Positions 51,620 to 60,294 of a stretch of DNA of 64,000 nucleotides are shown piece by piece. Origin of the DNA: Dokdonella_A ginsengisoli (GTDB lineage: Bacteria; Pseudomonadota; Gammaproteobacteria; Xanthomonadales; Rhodanobacteraceae); assembly GCF_042652785.1 (NCBI RefSeq), contig NZ_JBHSHD010000005.1, positions 124,001-188,000 on the forward strand. The letters run 5' to 3'. Within the stretch, counting starts at the first letter, position 1; every line of letters begins with the position of its first letter. A model generated the notes under the pieces. That model searched no databases and was not told where the DNA came from. It was given only the letters and a program-made list of their open reading frames with translations. The translations under genes and the position numbers were made by a program.

Positions 51620-52838
51620 GGGCCACCTGCCGGAACAGGTCGAGCAGCTTGCCGGCCTCGATGCGCGCGTCGAACTCGCGTTCCACGCGCGTGCGCGCGG
51701 CGGCGGCCACGGCGTCGCGCAGGTCGGCGTCGGCGAGCAGGCGGCGCAGGGCGGCGGCGAGCGCGGCGGGGTCGCGCTCGGCCACGAGCAGGCCGTCGCG
51801 GCCGTCGGCGACCAGTTCCGGGATGCCGGAGACGAAGGTGCTGACCACCGGCGCGCCGACCGCCATCGCCTCCATCAGCGCGACCGGGATGCCGTCGCGG
51901 TTGCCGTCGTCGGTGACCACGCTGGGCAGCACGAAGCAGGCGGCCTCGTGCAGCAGCGCGCGCACCTCGGCCTGCGGGCGCGCGCCGAGCAGCTCGATGC
52001 GGTCGCGCAGGCCGTGGCGCGCAATCGCCGCTTCCAGCGCGGCCTGCTGCGGGCCTTCGCCGACGATGCGGCAGCGGAAGCGCACGCCGTCGGCGGCGAG
52101 CAGGGCGAGCGCCTCGACCAGCACGTCGAAGCCCTTGATCGGGTCGAGCCGGCCGACGGCGGCGATCAGGTCGCCGGCGCGGCCGTCGCGGCGGAAGGCG
52201 AAGGCCGGCAGGTCGACGCCGCAGTGCACGACGTGCAGCCGCTCGCGTGCCAGCGGGGTGACGCGCTCGCTGAGCCAGTCGACGCCGTAGCGCGAGATCG
52301 TCACCGGAAGATCGGCCCTGCCCAGTTTCTCCAGCAGCAGATGATCGTCGACGAAGATGTCGTGCGCGTGCGCGGTGAAGCCGAACGGCTTGCGCAGCGC
52401 TGCCGCCAGGCTCATCGCCACGGTCGACGGATAGGTGGCCCAGTGCGCGTGCAGCAGGTCCGGATCGAACGCGCCGATCCAGCGCAGCTGCGCCATGCCG
52501 CGCATCAGCGCGACCAGCGACTTGGCCAGCGCCGCCGGCTGCGCGCGCAGGCGCCAGGCGATGCGCAGCGCGGCGCCGCCGAACACGCGCGGATGGCGCA
52601 GCCAGGCGCCGAACGCGGCCGCCGCGTCGCGCAGCGTGCCGCCCGGATGGCGCACGCGCGGCAGCAGCTCGGCGGCCTGCGGCTGCACGAATTTCTCGCC
52701 CGGCGGCTTCAGCGACAGGATGCGCACGTCGACGCCGGCGGCGACCAGGGTGGCGATCTCGCGCGCGATGAAGGTTTCCGACCAGCACGGAAACAGCGAC
52801 ACCACGTACAGCACGCGCAGCGGCCGCTCGGCGCTCAT
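51609..52838 (-). CDS. Family 4 glycosyltransferase (WcaL/AmsK-like)
   Basis: 409 residues, GT-B fold: LRVLYVVSLFPCWSETFIAR is the typical start of WcaL/colanic-acid-type enzymes, HAHWATYPSTVA and FTAHAHDIF follow, and the donor domain has LIAAVGRLDPIKGFDVL and DGIPVALMEAMAVGAPVVST with the E-x7-E-like pattern. The ATG at 52838 overlaps the stop of the upstream GT2 gene (ATGA). Donor and acceptor cannot be read. Confidence 0.92.
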   Translation of the reverse strand: MSAERPLRVLYVVSLFPCWSETFIAREIATLVAAGVDVRILSLKPPGEKFVQPQAAELLPRVRHPGGTLRDAAAAFGAWLRHPRVFGGAALRIAWRLRAQPAALAKSLVALMRGMAQLRWIGAFDPDLLHAHWATYPSTVAMSLAAALRKPFGFTAHAHDIFVDDHLLLEKLGRADLPVTISRYGVDWLSERVTPLARERLHVVHCGVDLPAFAFRRDGRAGDLIAAVGRLDPIKGFDVLVEALALLAADGVRFRCRIVGEGPQQAALEAAIARHGLRDRIELLGARPQAEVRALLHEAACFVLPSVVTDDGNRDGIPVALMEAMAVGAPVVSTFVSGIPELVADGRDGLLVAERDPAALAAALRRLLADADLRDAVAAAARTRVEREFDARIEAGKLLDLFRQVAHAR

Positions 52839-53992
52839 GGCGAGACCGTGTCCGAAGGCCGCGTCACCGACCACAGGTGGGTCTGGCGTCCGCGCAGGAA
52901 ATCGACCAGGCCCAGCACCGCGTAGCCGTTCATGCGCACGAAGGTCGCGGCGATGCGCAGCGGCAGGTGGCGCAGCAGCGCGGGACGGGCGATGCCGGCC
53001 AGCGCGGCGGCGTAGAAGGCGAGCTGCGCGAGCAGCAGCAGCGCCCACTTCGGCGAGGTCGGCGCCAGCACGAGGTTGCTGGCGAACAGGATCAGCATCA
53101 GCCACGGCGCCAGCAGGCGCAGCCACTTGTGGCCCCACAGACGCCAGCCGAGCGGATGCGCCCACGGCAGCAGCAGCGCCGGCTCGCGCGCGATCAGCTG
53201 GAAGTTGCCGGCCAGCGTGCGGCGCTTGCGCCCGGCTTCGAGCGCGGCGTCGCGCGAGGGACGGTCCCAGGCGCGCGCGTCGGCGGCGAACACCACGCGC
53301 GCGCCGCCGCGTGCGATGCGCAGCGGAATCCACAGGTCGTCGAGGATCAGGCCCGGCGGAATCGGCGGCAGCAGCGCGCGCCGCGCGGCGTACAGCGCGC
53401 CGCTGACGCCGACGACCGAGCCGCTTTCCGATTCGGCGCGGCGGATCTGTTTCTCGTAGCGCCAGTAGAAGTCCACGCCGCCGGCGATGCCGCCTTCCTC
53501 GCGCTCGAACATCAGCTCGCCGCTGACCGCGCCGACGGCGGGATCGGCGAGCGGGCGCAGCAGGGCGCGGAGCGCGTCCGGCTCCAGGCGCTGGCGCACG
53601 TCGACGAAGACCACCACCTCGGCGCGCAGCTGCGGCACCACGTCGCCCAGGCACGCGGACTTGCCGCGTCGGATCGGGAACACGTAGCGCTGCAGACGCG
53701 GATCGTCGCAGTCGTGCAGCACGGTGGCGGTCAGGTCCTCCGAGCCGTCGGAGGCGACGTGGAAGCGCAGGCGTTCGGGCGGATAGTCCAGCGCGCGCAG
53801 GTTGTCGAGCTTGGCGGCGAGGTCGGCGGCGGCGTTGTGCACGACCAGCACGATGTCCACGTCCGGTTCGATCGCCGCCGCGTCGATCGCGCGCGGCGTC
53901 AGGCGCGCGCGCAGCCACATCGCCACGGCGTAGCCGACGAAGGTGTAGGCCAGGGCGAGGAAGCTCACCGCGAACCACAGGCGCGGGCTCAT
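52835..53992 (-). CDS. Membrane family 2 glycosyltransferase
   Basis: 385 residues. An N-terminal membrane helix (LWFAVSFLALAYTFVGYAV), a GT-A domain (VDIVLVVHNAAADL, FHVASDGSEDLT, VVFVDVRQRLEPDAL with the metal site, GVSGALYAARR), an R-K-R-R-x-L-A-G-N segment like the processive-enzyme QxxRW region, and two to three C-terminal helices. The layout matches IcaA/hyaluronan-synthase-like transferases. ATGA overlaps join it to the deacetylase gene upstream and the GT4 gene downstream. Within a Wzy-type locus it probably adds one sugar to the repeat unit. Confidence 0.88.
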   Translation of the reverse strand: MSPRLWFAVSFLALAYTFVGYAVAMWLRARLTPRAIDAAAIEPDVDIVLVVHNAAADLAAKLDNLRALDYPPERLRFHVASDGSEDLTATVLHDCDDPRLQRYVFPIRRGKSACLGDVVPQLRAEVVVFVDVRQRLEPDALRALLRPLADPAVGAVSGELMFEREEGGIAGGVDFYWRYEKQIRRAESESGSVVGVSGALYAARRALLPPIPPGLILDDLWIPLRIARGGARVVFAADARAWDRPSRDAALEAGRKRRTLAGNFQLIAREPALLLPWAHPLGWRLWGHKWLRLLAPWLMLILFASNLVLAPTSPKWALLLLAQLAFYAAALAGIARPALLRHLPLRIAATFVRMNGYAVLGLVDFLRGRQTHLWSVTRPSDTVSP

Positions 53993-54780
53993 GCGCCGCT
54001 CCGCTGCGGGCCGAGCAGGCGCGCCCGCGCGCGCTCGTAGGCGCGGTCGCCGAGCGCGCGCTTGGCCAGGCCGAGCACTGCGTAGCGCAGCTGCGCGCGG
54101 GCCACGCCGCGGCCGTCGAGCCAGGCGCGCAGGCCGTCCTCGTCGAGCTGCGCGGTGACCGCCATGCGCGGCAGCAGCGCAACCCCGGCGGACAGGAAGC
54201 CGGGCTGCGAATTGAGCACGTGGCTGTAGCCGGCTTCCGCGGCGAGCGCGGGCAGGTCGGCCGGCATGCGACCGCCGGGCGGGGCGAGCAGGCGCACCGG
54301 CTGGCCGATCGCGTCCTCGATCGAGGCGCGCGAGCGGTGCAGGTCCTCGCGCAGCTCGGCCGGACTCAGCGCGGTGAAATAGCGATGGTCCCAGCCGTGC
54401 GACTGGATCGACATGCCCAGGCGCGCCATTTCGCGCAGCTGCGCCCAGTCGGCGAAGCCGTCCGTGCCCACGCGCGCGGGATTGACGAAGAAGTCCGCGC
54501 TCGCGCCGTGCTCGAGCAGCGACGGCAGGGCGAGCGCGTAGTTGCTGAGGTGGCCGTCGTCGAAGGTCAGCACGATCGCGCCGGGCCGTGCGCCGCCGAG
54601 CCAGTCGCGCGCGCTCGATCCGCCGCCGTGCGCGGCGAGCAGGCGCAGGTGCGCGTCGAAGCGCGGCGCCGGCACGCTGTAGTGCAGGTCCTGGCCGGCC
54701 GGCGGGCTGCCGGGGCCGGTCAGCGCGTGGTACATCAGCGCGACGCGGCGGCCGGCGGTCGGTGGGGATGCGGAGGTCAT
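53989..54780 (-). CDS. Polysaccharide deacetylase (NodB homology)
   Basis: 263 residues. NodB motif 1 TFDD at 72-75 (Asp74 base, Asp75 metal) and motif 2 SHGWDH with metal ligands His128 and His132 are complete, and LLAPPGGR is a variant of motif 3. Such enzymes remove N- or O-acetyl groups from polysaccharide chains. No signal peptide is visible, so it may act on lipid-linked intermediates in the cytoplasm or cross by another route. A deacetylase is a standard member of XrtA EPS loci. Free amines made this way could be the attachment site for the NRPS-PKS product, which is inference. Confidence 0.9.
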   Translation of the reverse strand: MTSASPPTAGRRVALMYHALTGPGSPPAGQDLHYSVPAPRFDAHLRLLAAHGGGSSARDWLGGARPGAIVLTFDDGHLSNYALALPSLLEHGASADFFVNPARVGTDGFADWAQLREMARLGMSIQSHGWDHRYFTALSPAELREDLHRSRASIEDAIGQPVRLLAPPGGRMPADLPALAAEAGYSHVLNSQPGFLSAGVALLPRMAVTAQLDEDGLRAWLDGRGVARAQLRYAVLGLAKRALGDRAYERARARLLGPQRSGA

Positions 54781-54792
54781 GCGGGCGGCCGG

Positions 54793-56103
54793 CTAGCGAT
54801 GGAAGGTCACCGTCAGCATGACCGAGTTCTCGTCGTAGCTGTTGTTGGGCGTGTCGCTGTCGCGGCGTTCGTGCCGCGCCAGCAGCGCCCACTGCCAGTG
54901 GCGCGAGCGCTTGTAGTTGAGCGACACGCCGTAGGCGAGGTCGTCGTCGGTGCGCGCGATGTCGGTGTAGCGGCGGCGTTCGCGGCCGACGTTGCCCTCC
55001 AGCCACAGCGTGGGCAGGAAGAAGTAGCCGGCGTCGGCGTAGAACCCGGTCGAGTGCTGGTTGAGGCCGACGTCGCTGCTGCCGTCGACCAGCACGTAGT
55101 CCAGTTCGCGCCAGAACGGCGCGACGTCGAAGTAGAAGCGGTCCTCGCGGTGGCGCACGTCGAAGTTGACGCGCTTCTCGACGTAGACCTGCGGCGTCAG
55201 CACCGAGCCGTTGATGCCGCTGCCGATGCCGGTGTTGCGGATCTGCTCGGGGCTGAAGACCAGGTCCTGCGCCGCGTCGGAGTACTGCCGCGCCAGCCAC
55301 AGGCCGACGCTGGTGCGCGGATTGGGGTTCCAGCGCACGCTGGCGCGCAGCAGCGATCCGGAGCGCGAGCCGTTGCCGCCCTGCAGGTCGAGATGGCTGT
55401 AGCCGACCGCGCCTTCGAGCGTGAACGCGCGGCTGGTGCGCTGGTAGCCGAGGTAGGCGTCCTGGCGCTCGTAGTCGAATCCGCGCGACTGCGCGCGGTC
55501 GTAGCGCACCTGCGAGCCGCTGACGTTGCCGCTGAGCGTGTCGCTCGGCGTCAGCGTGTAGAGCAGCGCGCCGAGCGCGGAATAGCGGTCGCTGTTGAAC
55601 TGGCTGCTGGTGTCGGCGTAGGTGTTGGTGTAGCGCGCGTCGAACTGCCCCTGCAGCGTTTGGCTGAAGCGCGCGTGCAGGGTCGGGCCGGTGGTGAAGA
55701 CGTTGGTCTGCTGCTGGTTCGACGGCGCGTTGCTCTGCAGCGCGTTGATCGGCTCGCGGCCGGCGTTGTCCTGGAAGAACCAGTCCAGCCGTTCGGGCAG
55801 CAGCGTCCACACCGCCGTGCCGGCGAGCAGGGTGTGCAGCTCGCTGCCGAAGCGGCCGTGCAGGTAGTCGCGGTATTCGAGCGAGCCGGCCGCGTTGGCC
55901 TGCAGGGTCGAGCCCTTCTGGGTGAAGGTGAAGTCCAGGCGCGGCGCGAGCACGTCCTCGCTGACCGGGTCGTGCTCGCTGTAGTTGATGTTGTCGCTGT
56001 GCTTGAGCGATACGCCGACGGAATAGTCGAGCGCCGGTTCCGCGGCCGCCGAGGCGGCGAGCGCGAGACCGAGGGCGGCGGTGATGGCACTGCGCTTGGG
56101 CAT
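54793..56103 (-). CDS. Outer-membrane beta-barrel, XrtA/PEP-CTERM EPS type (TIGR03016-like)
   Basis: 436 residues from ATG 56103, with a signal peptide (MPKRSAITAALGLALAASAAA). The mature chain starts LDYSVGVSLKHSDNINYSEHD, then alternates amphipathic strands ending in VMLTVTFHR, whose final residues have the alternation and C-terminal aromatic pattern of outer-membrane barrels. Proteins of this type accompany the XrtA Wza/Wzz set and are thought to help EPS cross the outer membrane. Twelve bases separate it from the deacetylase gene. Confidence 0.85.
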   Translation of the reverse strand: MPKRSAITAALGLALAASAAAEPALDYSVGVSLKHSDNINYSEHDPVSEDVLAPRLDFTFTQKGSTLQANAAGSLEYRDYLHGRFGSELHTLLAGTAVWTLLPERLDWFFQDNAGREPINALQSNAPSNQQQTNVFTTGPTLHARFSQTLQGQFDARYTNTYADTSSQFNSDRYSALGALLYTLTPSDTLSGNVSGSQVRYDRAQSRGFDYERQDAYLGYQRTSRAFTLEGAVGYSHLDLQGGNGSRSGSLLRASVRWNPNPRTSVGLWLARQYSDAAQDLVFSPEQIRNTGIGSGINGSVLTPQVYVEKRVNFDVRHREDRFYFDVAPFWRELDYVLVDGSSDVGLNQHSTGFYADAGYFFLPTLWLEGNVGRERRRYTDIARTDDDLAYGVSLNYKRSRHWQWALLARHERRDSDTPNNSYDENSVMLTVTFHR

Positions 56104-56174
56104 GTCCGTTCTCCCCCTGGTTTCCCTTCGGCGTCCGCGGCCCGGCTCCGCGCGCCGACGGGATGCTCCGGTGC

Positions 56175-56939
56175 TCAAGGCAGCTGGTTGAAGACGACGC
56201 CGGCGAAGCGGTTCGGATCGAACGCCGCGGTGGCCTGCGCGATCGCCGCCGGGGTGTCGCGGCCGTAGCCGGCGACCAGCACCACGAAGTCGGCGAGTTC
56301 GGACAGGATGCGCGCGTCCGGCGAACCCTTGATCGCCGGACCGTCGAGGAACAGGTAGCGGTCCGGATAGCGGCAGCGCAGCGAATCGAGCACGGCGCGC
56401 ATGCGGAACGAGGAGAAATACTCGCCGCTCAGTTCGCGCGGCTTGCCGGCCGGGATCAGGCGCAGGCGCGGGATGCCGGTGCGGTAGATGATCGATTCGA
56501 CGCCGATCGCCGGATGGTCGAGGTAGTCGATCAGGCCGGGGCCGGCTTCGATGCCCAGCGCCTTCTGCTGCGCCGGATGGCGCGGATTGCAGTCGATCAG
56601 CAGCGCCGTCTTGGCCTCGTCGAAGGCGAACGCCGCGGCGAGGTTGCGCGCGACGAAGCTGCCGCCGCAGCCGGAGCTGACCGGCGCGACCATGGTGACG
56701 AAGTTCTGCTCGCCGCCGAGCGCGAGCAGGCGCGTGCGGATCTCGCGGAACGCGTCGGCCTGCACGCGCGCCGAATCGTCGCGGTGGATCAGGCGCCGCT
56801 CGTCGAGCTGGCGCGGCGCCAGCTCGCGCGTCTCGGCCATGCGCGCGATCGAGCGGCTGGCGGCGCGGCGCTCGGCGAGCTGGCCGACGCCGGCTTCGCC
56901 GCGCTCGGACGAAGTCTGCGCGTTGTCCTCGGGCGTCAC
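56175..56939 (-). CDS. BY-kinase-like ATPase with degenerate Walker A
   Basis: 254 residues from GTG 56939 (GTGA overlap with the chain-length gene). It has the CpsD/CapB layout: residues 50-75 (ADAFREIRTRLLAL) and a P-loop region, but the Walker A reads VSSGCGGSF at 87-95, with glycine at the position of the essential lysine. The Walker A' motif reads LLIDCNPRHP instead of the usual D-x-D-x-R. The Tyr-rich C-terminal cluster of BY-kinases is missing (the chain ends GVVFNQLP). It therefore probably does not phosphorylate tyrosine, but may still bind the chain-length protein and control assembly. I recall similar degenerate copies in related bacteria. Confidence 0.87.
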   Translation of the reverse strand: MTPEDNAQTSSERGEAGVGQLAERRAASRSIARMAETRELAPRQLDERRLIHRDDSARVQADAFREIRTRLLALGGEQNFVTMVAPVSSGCGGSFVARNLAAAFAFDEAKTALLIDCNPRHPAQQKALGIEAGPGLIDYLDHPAIGVESIIYRTGIPRLRLIPAGKPRELSGEYFSSFRMRAVLDSLRCRYPDRYLFLDGPAIKGSPDARILSELADFVVLVAGYGRDTPAAIAQATAAFDPNRFAGVVFNQLP

Positions 56940-58489
56940 GGCAGAACCTCCAGGCGGATCCAGTACATCGCGACGTAGGCGACGCCGACCGCGGCGATGA
57001 TCGCCAGCAGCAGTGTCGCGTGCATGAAGTGGCGGCGGCGGTCGCCGGGCGTGGCGTAGACCGGGATCGTCGCCAGCACCGGCACGCCGGCCATGCGCTC
57101 GATCTGTGCCGCCGAGCGCGCGCGCGGGTCGAAGCGCGCGTAGCCGAACAGCAGGCCCAGCGGCAGCACGATGCCCAGGCCCAGGCCGGCCATCGCGAAA
57201 TGCATCAGGCGCAGGCCGGAGGGGCGCAGCGGCATCACCGCCGGCTCCTGGATGCGGAAGGTCAGGCCCTGCTGCTTCTGGTCGAGGTCCATCGACACGC
57301 GCGCGTTCTCGCGGCGCTTGAGCAGGTCCTGGTAGATGTCGCGGTTGACTTCGTAGTCGCGCGTCAGCTCCGACAGCGCGTTCTCGGAACTGGCGATGCG
57401 CTTGCTGCGCTCCAGCTCGTCGTTGAGCATGGTCTGGCTGGCGGCCAGGCGCGAGGCGGTCGCGCCGCGGTTGCGGCGCACCTCGTTGAGCTTGCTGCGC
57501 AGTTCCGTGTACAGCGGGTTGTACTGCACGGCGCTGTCGATCGACGACGGGCTGTCGGCCTTCGCGGTCGCCTTCTGCGCCTCGTTGCGCTTGAGCGATT
57601 CCTGCAGGTCCTGCATCTGGTGGCGGATGCGCACCACGTCCGGATAGTCGTCGGTGTAGGTCAGCAGCAGCTTGTCGAGCTGGCCCTGCAGTTCGGCCAG
57701 CTGGGCGCGGATCTGGCCGTCGCGCGTCTGCACCGCGGTGACTTCCGATTCGCCCGACACCTGCGCCACCAGCGCGCCCTCGCGCGAGGACTGCTCCATC
57801 ATCTCCATGCGCGCCTGCTCGACCTGGCTGCGCAGCTGGGCGATGCGCGCGTTGCTGTCGGCCTCGCCGCCGGGGCGCGCGTCGACGTTCGCCTCGCGGT
57901 AGGCCTTCAGCTTGTCCTCGGCGTCGGTCAGCTTCTTGTGGTAGGACTCCACCTGGCTGTTGATGAAGTCGAACGCGTTGCGGCTCTCGCGCTCCTTCGC
58001 GGCGAGGCTTTCCTGGATGAACGACTCGGCCAGCCGCTGCGTGACGCGGTAGGAACGCGCCGCGTCGCCGTCGGAGTAGGAAATCTCGATCAGGTTGTCG
58101 CGTGGGCTGGTGATCTTGGTGCGGTTGGTGATCGTCTCGATGATGCGGTCCTGCTCGACCGGCGACGGCGGCGGCTGCCGCGCCGTCCAGCCGCCGACCT
58201 CGAGGATGTCGCCCATCACCTTGCGGCTGAAGATCACCTCGCGCGCGATCGAGGCGCGGTCGGCCACGGTGGTCGCCACCGCGCGGCCTTCCATCAGGCC
58301 GGTGACGATGTTGCTCTCCTGCACCAGGATCGTGGTCGCCGATTCGTAGCGCTTGGGCCAGGTCGCGCCGATCACCAGGGCGGCCAGCGCGATCAGCGCG
58401 AACAGCGTGCCGAGCGTGAGCATGCGGCGGCGCGCCTCGGTGACGAGGATCGGGGTGAGCTCGCTGAGAGGAGCCAGGGAGGTGGCCAT
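56936..58489 (-). CDS. Wzz/GumC-like chain-length determinant (XrtA type, TIGR03007-like)
   Basis: 517 residues. First membrane helix about 23-45 (LGTLFALIALAALVIGATWP), a Wzz domain with KRYESATTILVQE, a long periplasmic coiled coil (about 170-400, containing KKLTDAEDKLKAYREA and SQVEQARMEMMEQS), then two further hydrophobic stretches near 430-460 and 487-509. Without a fused kinase, it is the separate polysaccharide co-polymerase that partners the CpsD-like protein encoded next. It controls EPS chain length and links Wzy to the Wza-like exporter. Confidence 0.92.
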   Translation of the reverse strand: MATSLAPLSELTPILVTEARRRMLTLGTLFALIALAALVIGATWPKRYESATTILVQESNIVTGLMEGRAVATTVADRASIAREVIFSRKVMGDILEVGGWTARQPPPSPVEQDRIIETITNRTKITSPRDNLIEISYSDGDAARSYRVTQRLAESFIQESLAAKERESRNAFDFINSQVESYHKKLTDAEDKLKAYREANVDARPGGEADSNARIAQLRSQVEQARMEMMEQSSREGALVAQVSGESEVTAVQTRDGQIRAQLAELQGQLDKLLLTYTDDYPDVVRIRHQMQDLQESLKRNEAQKATAKADSPSSIDSAVQYNPLYTELRSKLNEVRRNRGATASRLAASQTMLNDELERSKRIASSENALSELTRDYEVNRDIYQDLLKRRENARVSMDLDQKQQGLTFRIQEPAVMPLRPSGLRLMHFAMAGLGLGIVLPLGLLFGYARFDPRARSAAQIERMAGVPVLATIPVYATPGDRRRHFMHATLLLAIIAAVGVAYVAMYWIRLEVLP

Positions 58490-58531
58490 CGGAATCCGCC
58501 GTGGTGTGCCGTCGCCGATCGGATGCGTGCC

Positions 58532-59158
58532 TTAGAACACGCGTTCCGGAACGGTGATGACGTCGCCCGGCTGCGCCGGATAGTTGGTGGCCAGGTCGCC
58601 CTTCTGCAGGATGCGGTCCAGCCGCACCGAGTAGGAGCGCGTCGCGCCTTCGGCTTCCTTGCGGTACAGCTCGGTGCGGTCGGCGGCGGCGAAATCGGTG
58701 GTGCCGCCGGCGGCGAGTACCGCGTCGAGCACGGTCATGCCCTGGCGGTACGGCACCGAGATCGGCTGCCGCACGGCGCCGGTCACGCGCACGCGCGACA
58801 GGTATTCGTGGCTGCGCAGCTCGGTCAGGATCACCGCGACCTGCGGGTCGCGCACGTAGGCCTTGAGCTTGTCGGTGATCGCCGCGGAGACCTCTTCCGG
58901 CGTCTTGCCGCCGGCGGCGACGTCGCCGATCAGCGGCACCGAGATCATGCCGTCCGGGCGTACCGGCACCTTCGCGTTGAGATCGGGGTTGTGCCAGACC
59001 GACACCTCGAGGATGTCGTCGACGCCGATGCGGTAGAGGTTGACCGCCTGGGCTTCCGGATTGACCGGCGGCGGCGCTGCGGTGGTCCCGCCGCCGCTGG
59101 CGCAGGCGCTCAGCAGCAGGACGGCCAGCAGGGTCAGGACTCGGCTGATGCAACGCAT
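58532..59158 (-). CDS. Wza-like polysaccharide export lipoprotein (XrtA type)
   Basis: 208 residues from ATG 59158, eight bases after GGGGAG. The lipoprotein signal VLTLLAVLLLSAC gives a lipidated cysteine near residue 17. The export domain has YRIGVDDILEVSVWHNPDLN and VRPDGMISVPLIGDV, followed by one SLBB-type region (VTGAVRQPISVPYRQGMTV, AGGTTDF). It is short, like other XrtA-associated Wza proteins. It forms the outer-membrane exit with the barrel protein, and is the first gene of the minus-strand EPS operon, directly behind the promoter with the CRP/Clp-like site. Confidence 0.92.
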   Translation of the reverse strand: MRCISRVLTLLAVLLLSACASGGGTTAAPPPVNPEAQAVNLYRIGVDDILEVSVWHNPDLNAKVPVRPDGMISVPLIGDVAAGGKTPEEVSAAITDKLKAYVRDPQVAVILTELRSHEYLSRVRVTGAVRQPISVPYRQGMTVLDAVLAAGGTTDFAAADRTELYRKEAEGATRSYSVRLDRILQKGDLATNYPAQPGDVITVPERVF

Positions 59159-59184
59159 GGCATGGCTCCCCGTTCCCATAAAAG

Positions 59185-59227
59185 TGTGAAGTGCATCACA
59201 TTTTACCCTCAATGTCCCGCCCCGCAA
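59185..59227 (-). promoter_or_regulatory. Promoter with overlapping CRP/Clp-like palindrome, export operon
   Basis: On the minus strand: TTGCGG (59227-59222), 16 bases, TAAAAT (59205-59200), and a palindrome TGTGA-TGCACT-TCACA (59200-59185) with both half-sites matching the CRP/Clp consensus. It ends 27 bases before the Wza-like start codon. The palindrome would cover the transcription start, which suggests repression when bound. Clp is the CRP-like, c-di-GMP-responsive EPS regulator of xanthomonads; its presence here is assumed. The same arrangement precedes the cupin/NRPS-PKS operon (19515). Confidence 0.65.
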
Positions 59228-59263
59228 GCGGGACGGTCCGGCCGGAGGCGCCGAGGGCGGCGG

Positions 59264-60271
59264 CTACACCCCGTAAAAACCCCGGTACCAGTCCACGAAC
59301 CGCCCGACGCCGACCTCGACCGGCGTCGCCGGCGAGTAGCCGGTGTCGCGCGACAGCTCCTCGACGTCGGCGTAGGTGTCCGGCACGTCGCCGGGCTGCA
59401 GCGGCAGGAGGATCTTCTCCGCCTTGCGGCCGAGCCTGGCCTCGAGCACCTCGATGTAGTGCGCCAGCTCCACCGGCTGGTGGTTGCCGATGTTGTAGAC
59501 CCGGTACGGCGCAGCCGACGAACCCGCGTTCGGCTGCAGCGGGTCGAAGGCCGGATCGGCCGCCGGAACCCGGTCCAGCGTGCGGATGACGCCCTCGACG
59601 ATGTCGTCGACGTAGGTGAAGTCGCGCGTGTGCCGGCCGTGGTTGAACACCTCGATCGGCTCGCCGGCGAGGATCTTGCGCGTGAACAGGAACAATGCCA
59701 TGTCCGGCCGCCCCCAGGGTCCATAGACCGTGAAGAATCGCAACCCGGTCGTGGGCAGGGCGTAAAGATGGCTGTAGGTGTGCGCCATCAGCTCGTTGGC
59801 CTTCTTGGTCGCCGCGTACAGGCTGACCGGATGGTCGACCGAATCGCGCACCGAGAACGGCAGCTTGCGGTTGGCACCGTAGACCGAGCTGGACGAGGCG
59901 TAGACCAGGTGCTCGACGCCGCCGTGGCGGCAGGCCTCGAGCACGTTGATGAAGCCGACCAGGTTGGCCTCGATGTAGGCGTAGGGATTGGTCAGCGAGT
60001 AGCGCACGCCGGCCTGGGCGGCCAGGTTGACCACGCGCTGCGGGCGGAACTCGGCGAAGGCCTTTTCCAGCGCGGGGCGGTCCTCCAGCGAGGCGCGCAC
60101 GAAGCCGAATTTCGGCTGCGGCGTCAGGCGCGCCAGGCGCGCTTCCTTCAGCGTCGGGTCGTAGTAGTCGTTGACGTTGTCGTAGCCGAGCACCTCGTCG
60201 CCGCGTGCGAGCAGGCGTTCGCTCAGGGCCGAACCGATGAAGCCGGCGGCGCCGGTGACGAGGATGCGCAT
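59264..60271 (-). CDS. UDP-glucuronate 4-epimerase-like SDR
   Basis: 335 residues from ATG 60271. Extended SDR fold: ILVTGAAGFIGSALSERLL for NAD, the typical GlcA-epimerase stretch DNVNDYYDPTLKEARL, SSSSVYG, the catalytic YAATKKANE, and GLRFFTVYGPWGRPDMA. These enzymes interconvert UDP-glucuronate and UDP-galacturonate; a UDP-GlcNAcA/GalNAcA substrate is also possible, given the dehydrogenase gene upstream. The longer open frame upstream of 60271 consists of heptamer repeats and is not coding. It ends about 100 bases before the Wza-like start codon. Confidence 0.9.
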   Translation of the reverse strand: MRILVTGAAGFIGSALSERLLARGDEVLGYDNVNDYYDPTLKEARLARLTPQPKFGFVRASLEDRPALEKAFAEFRPQRVVNLAAQAGVRYSLTNPYAYIEANLVGFINVLEACRHGGVEHLVYASSSSVYGANRKLPFSVRDSVDHPVSLYAATKKANELMAHTYSHLYALPTTGLRFFTVYGPWGRPDMALFLFTRKILAGEPIEVFNHGRHTRDFTYVDDIVEGVIRTLDRVPAADPAFDPLQPNAGSSAAPYRVYNIGNHQPVELAHYIEVLEARLGRKAEKILLPLQPGDVPDTYADVEELSRDTGYSPATPVEVGVGRFVDWYRGFYGV

Positions 60272-60294
60272 GGAGCGGGGGCCTTTGTTGGGGG

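Noticed and set aside
59214..59234. GTCCCGC/GCGGGAC hairpin upstream of the export operon as a terminator
   Set aside because: It overlaps the proposed -35 region and lacks a T-tract, so it may be part of the promoter or chance; not called as a terminator.
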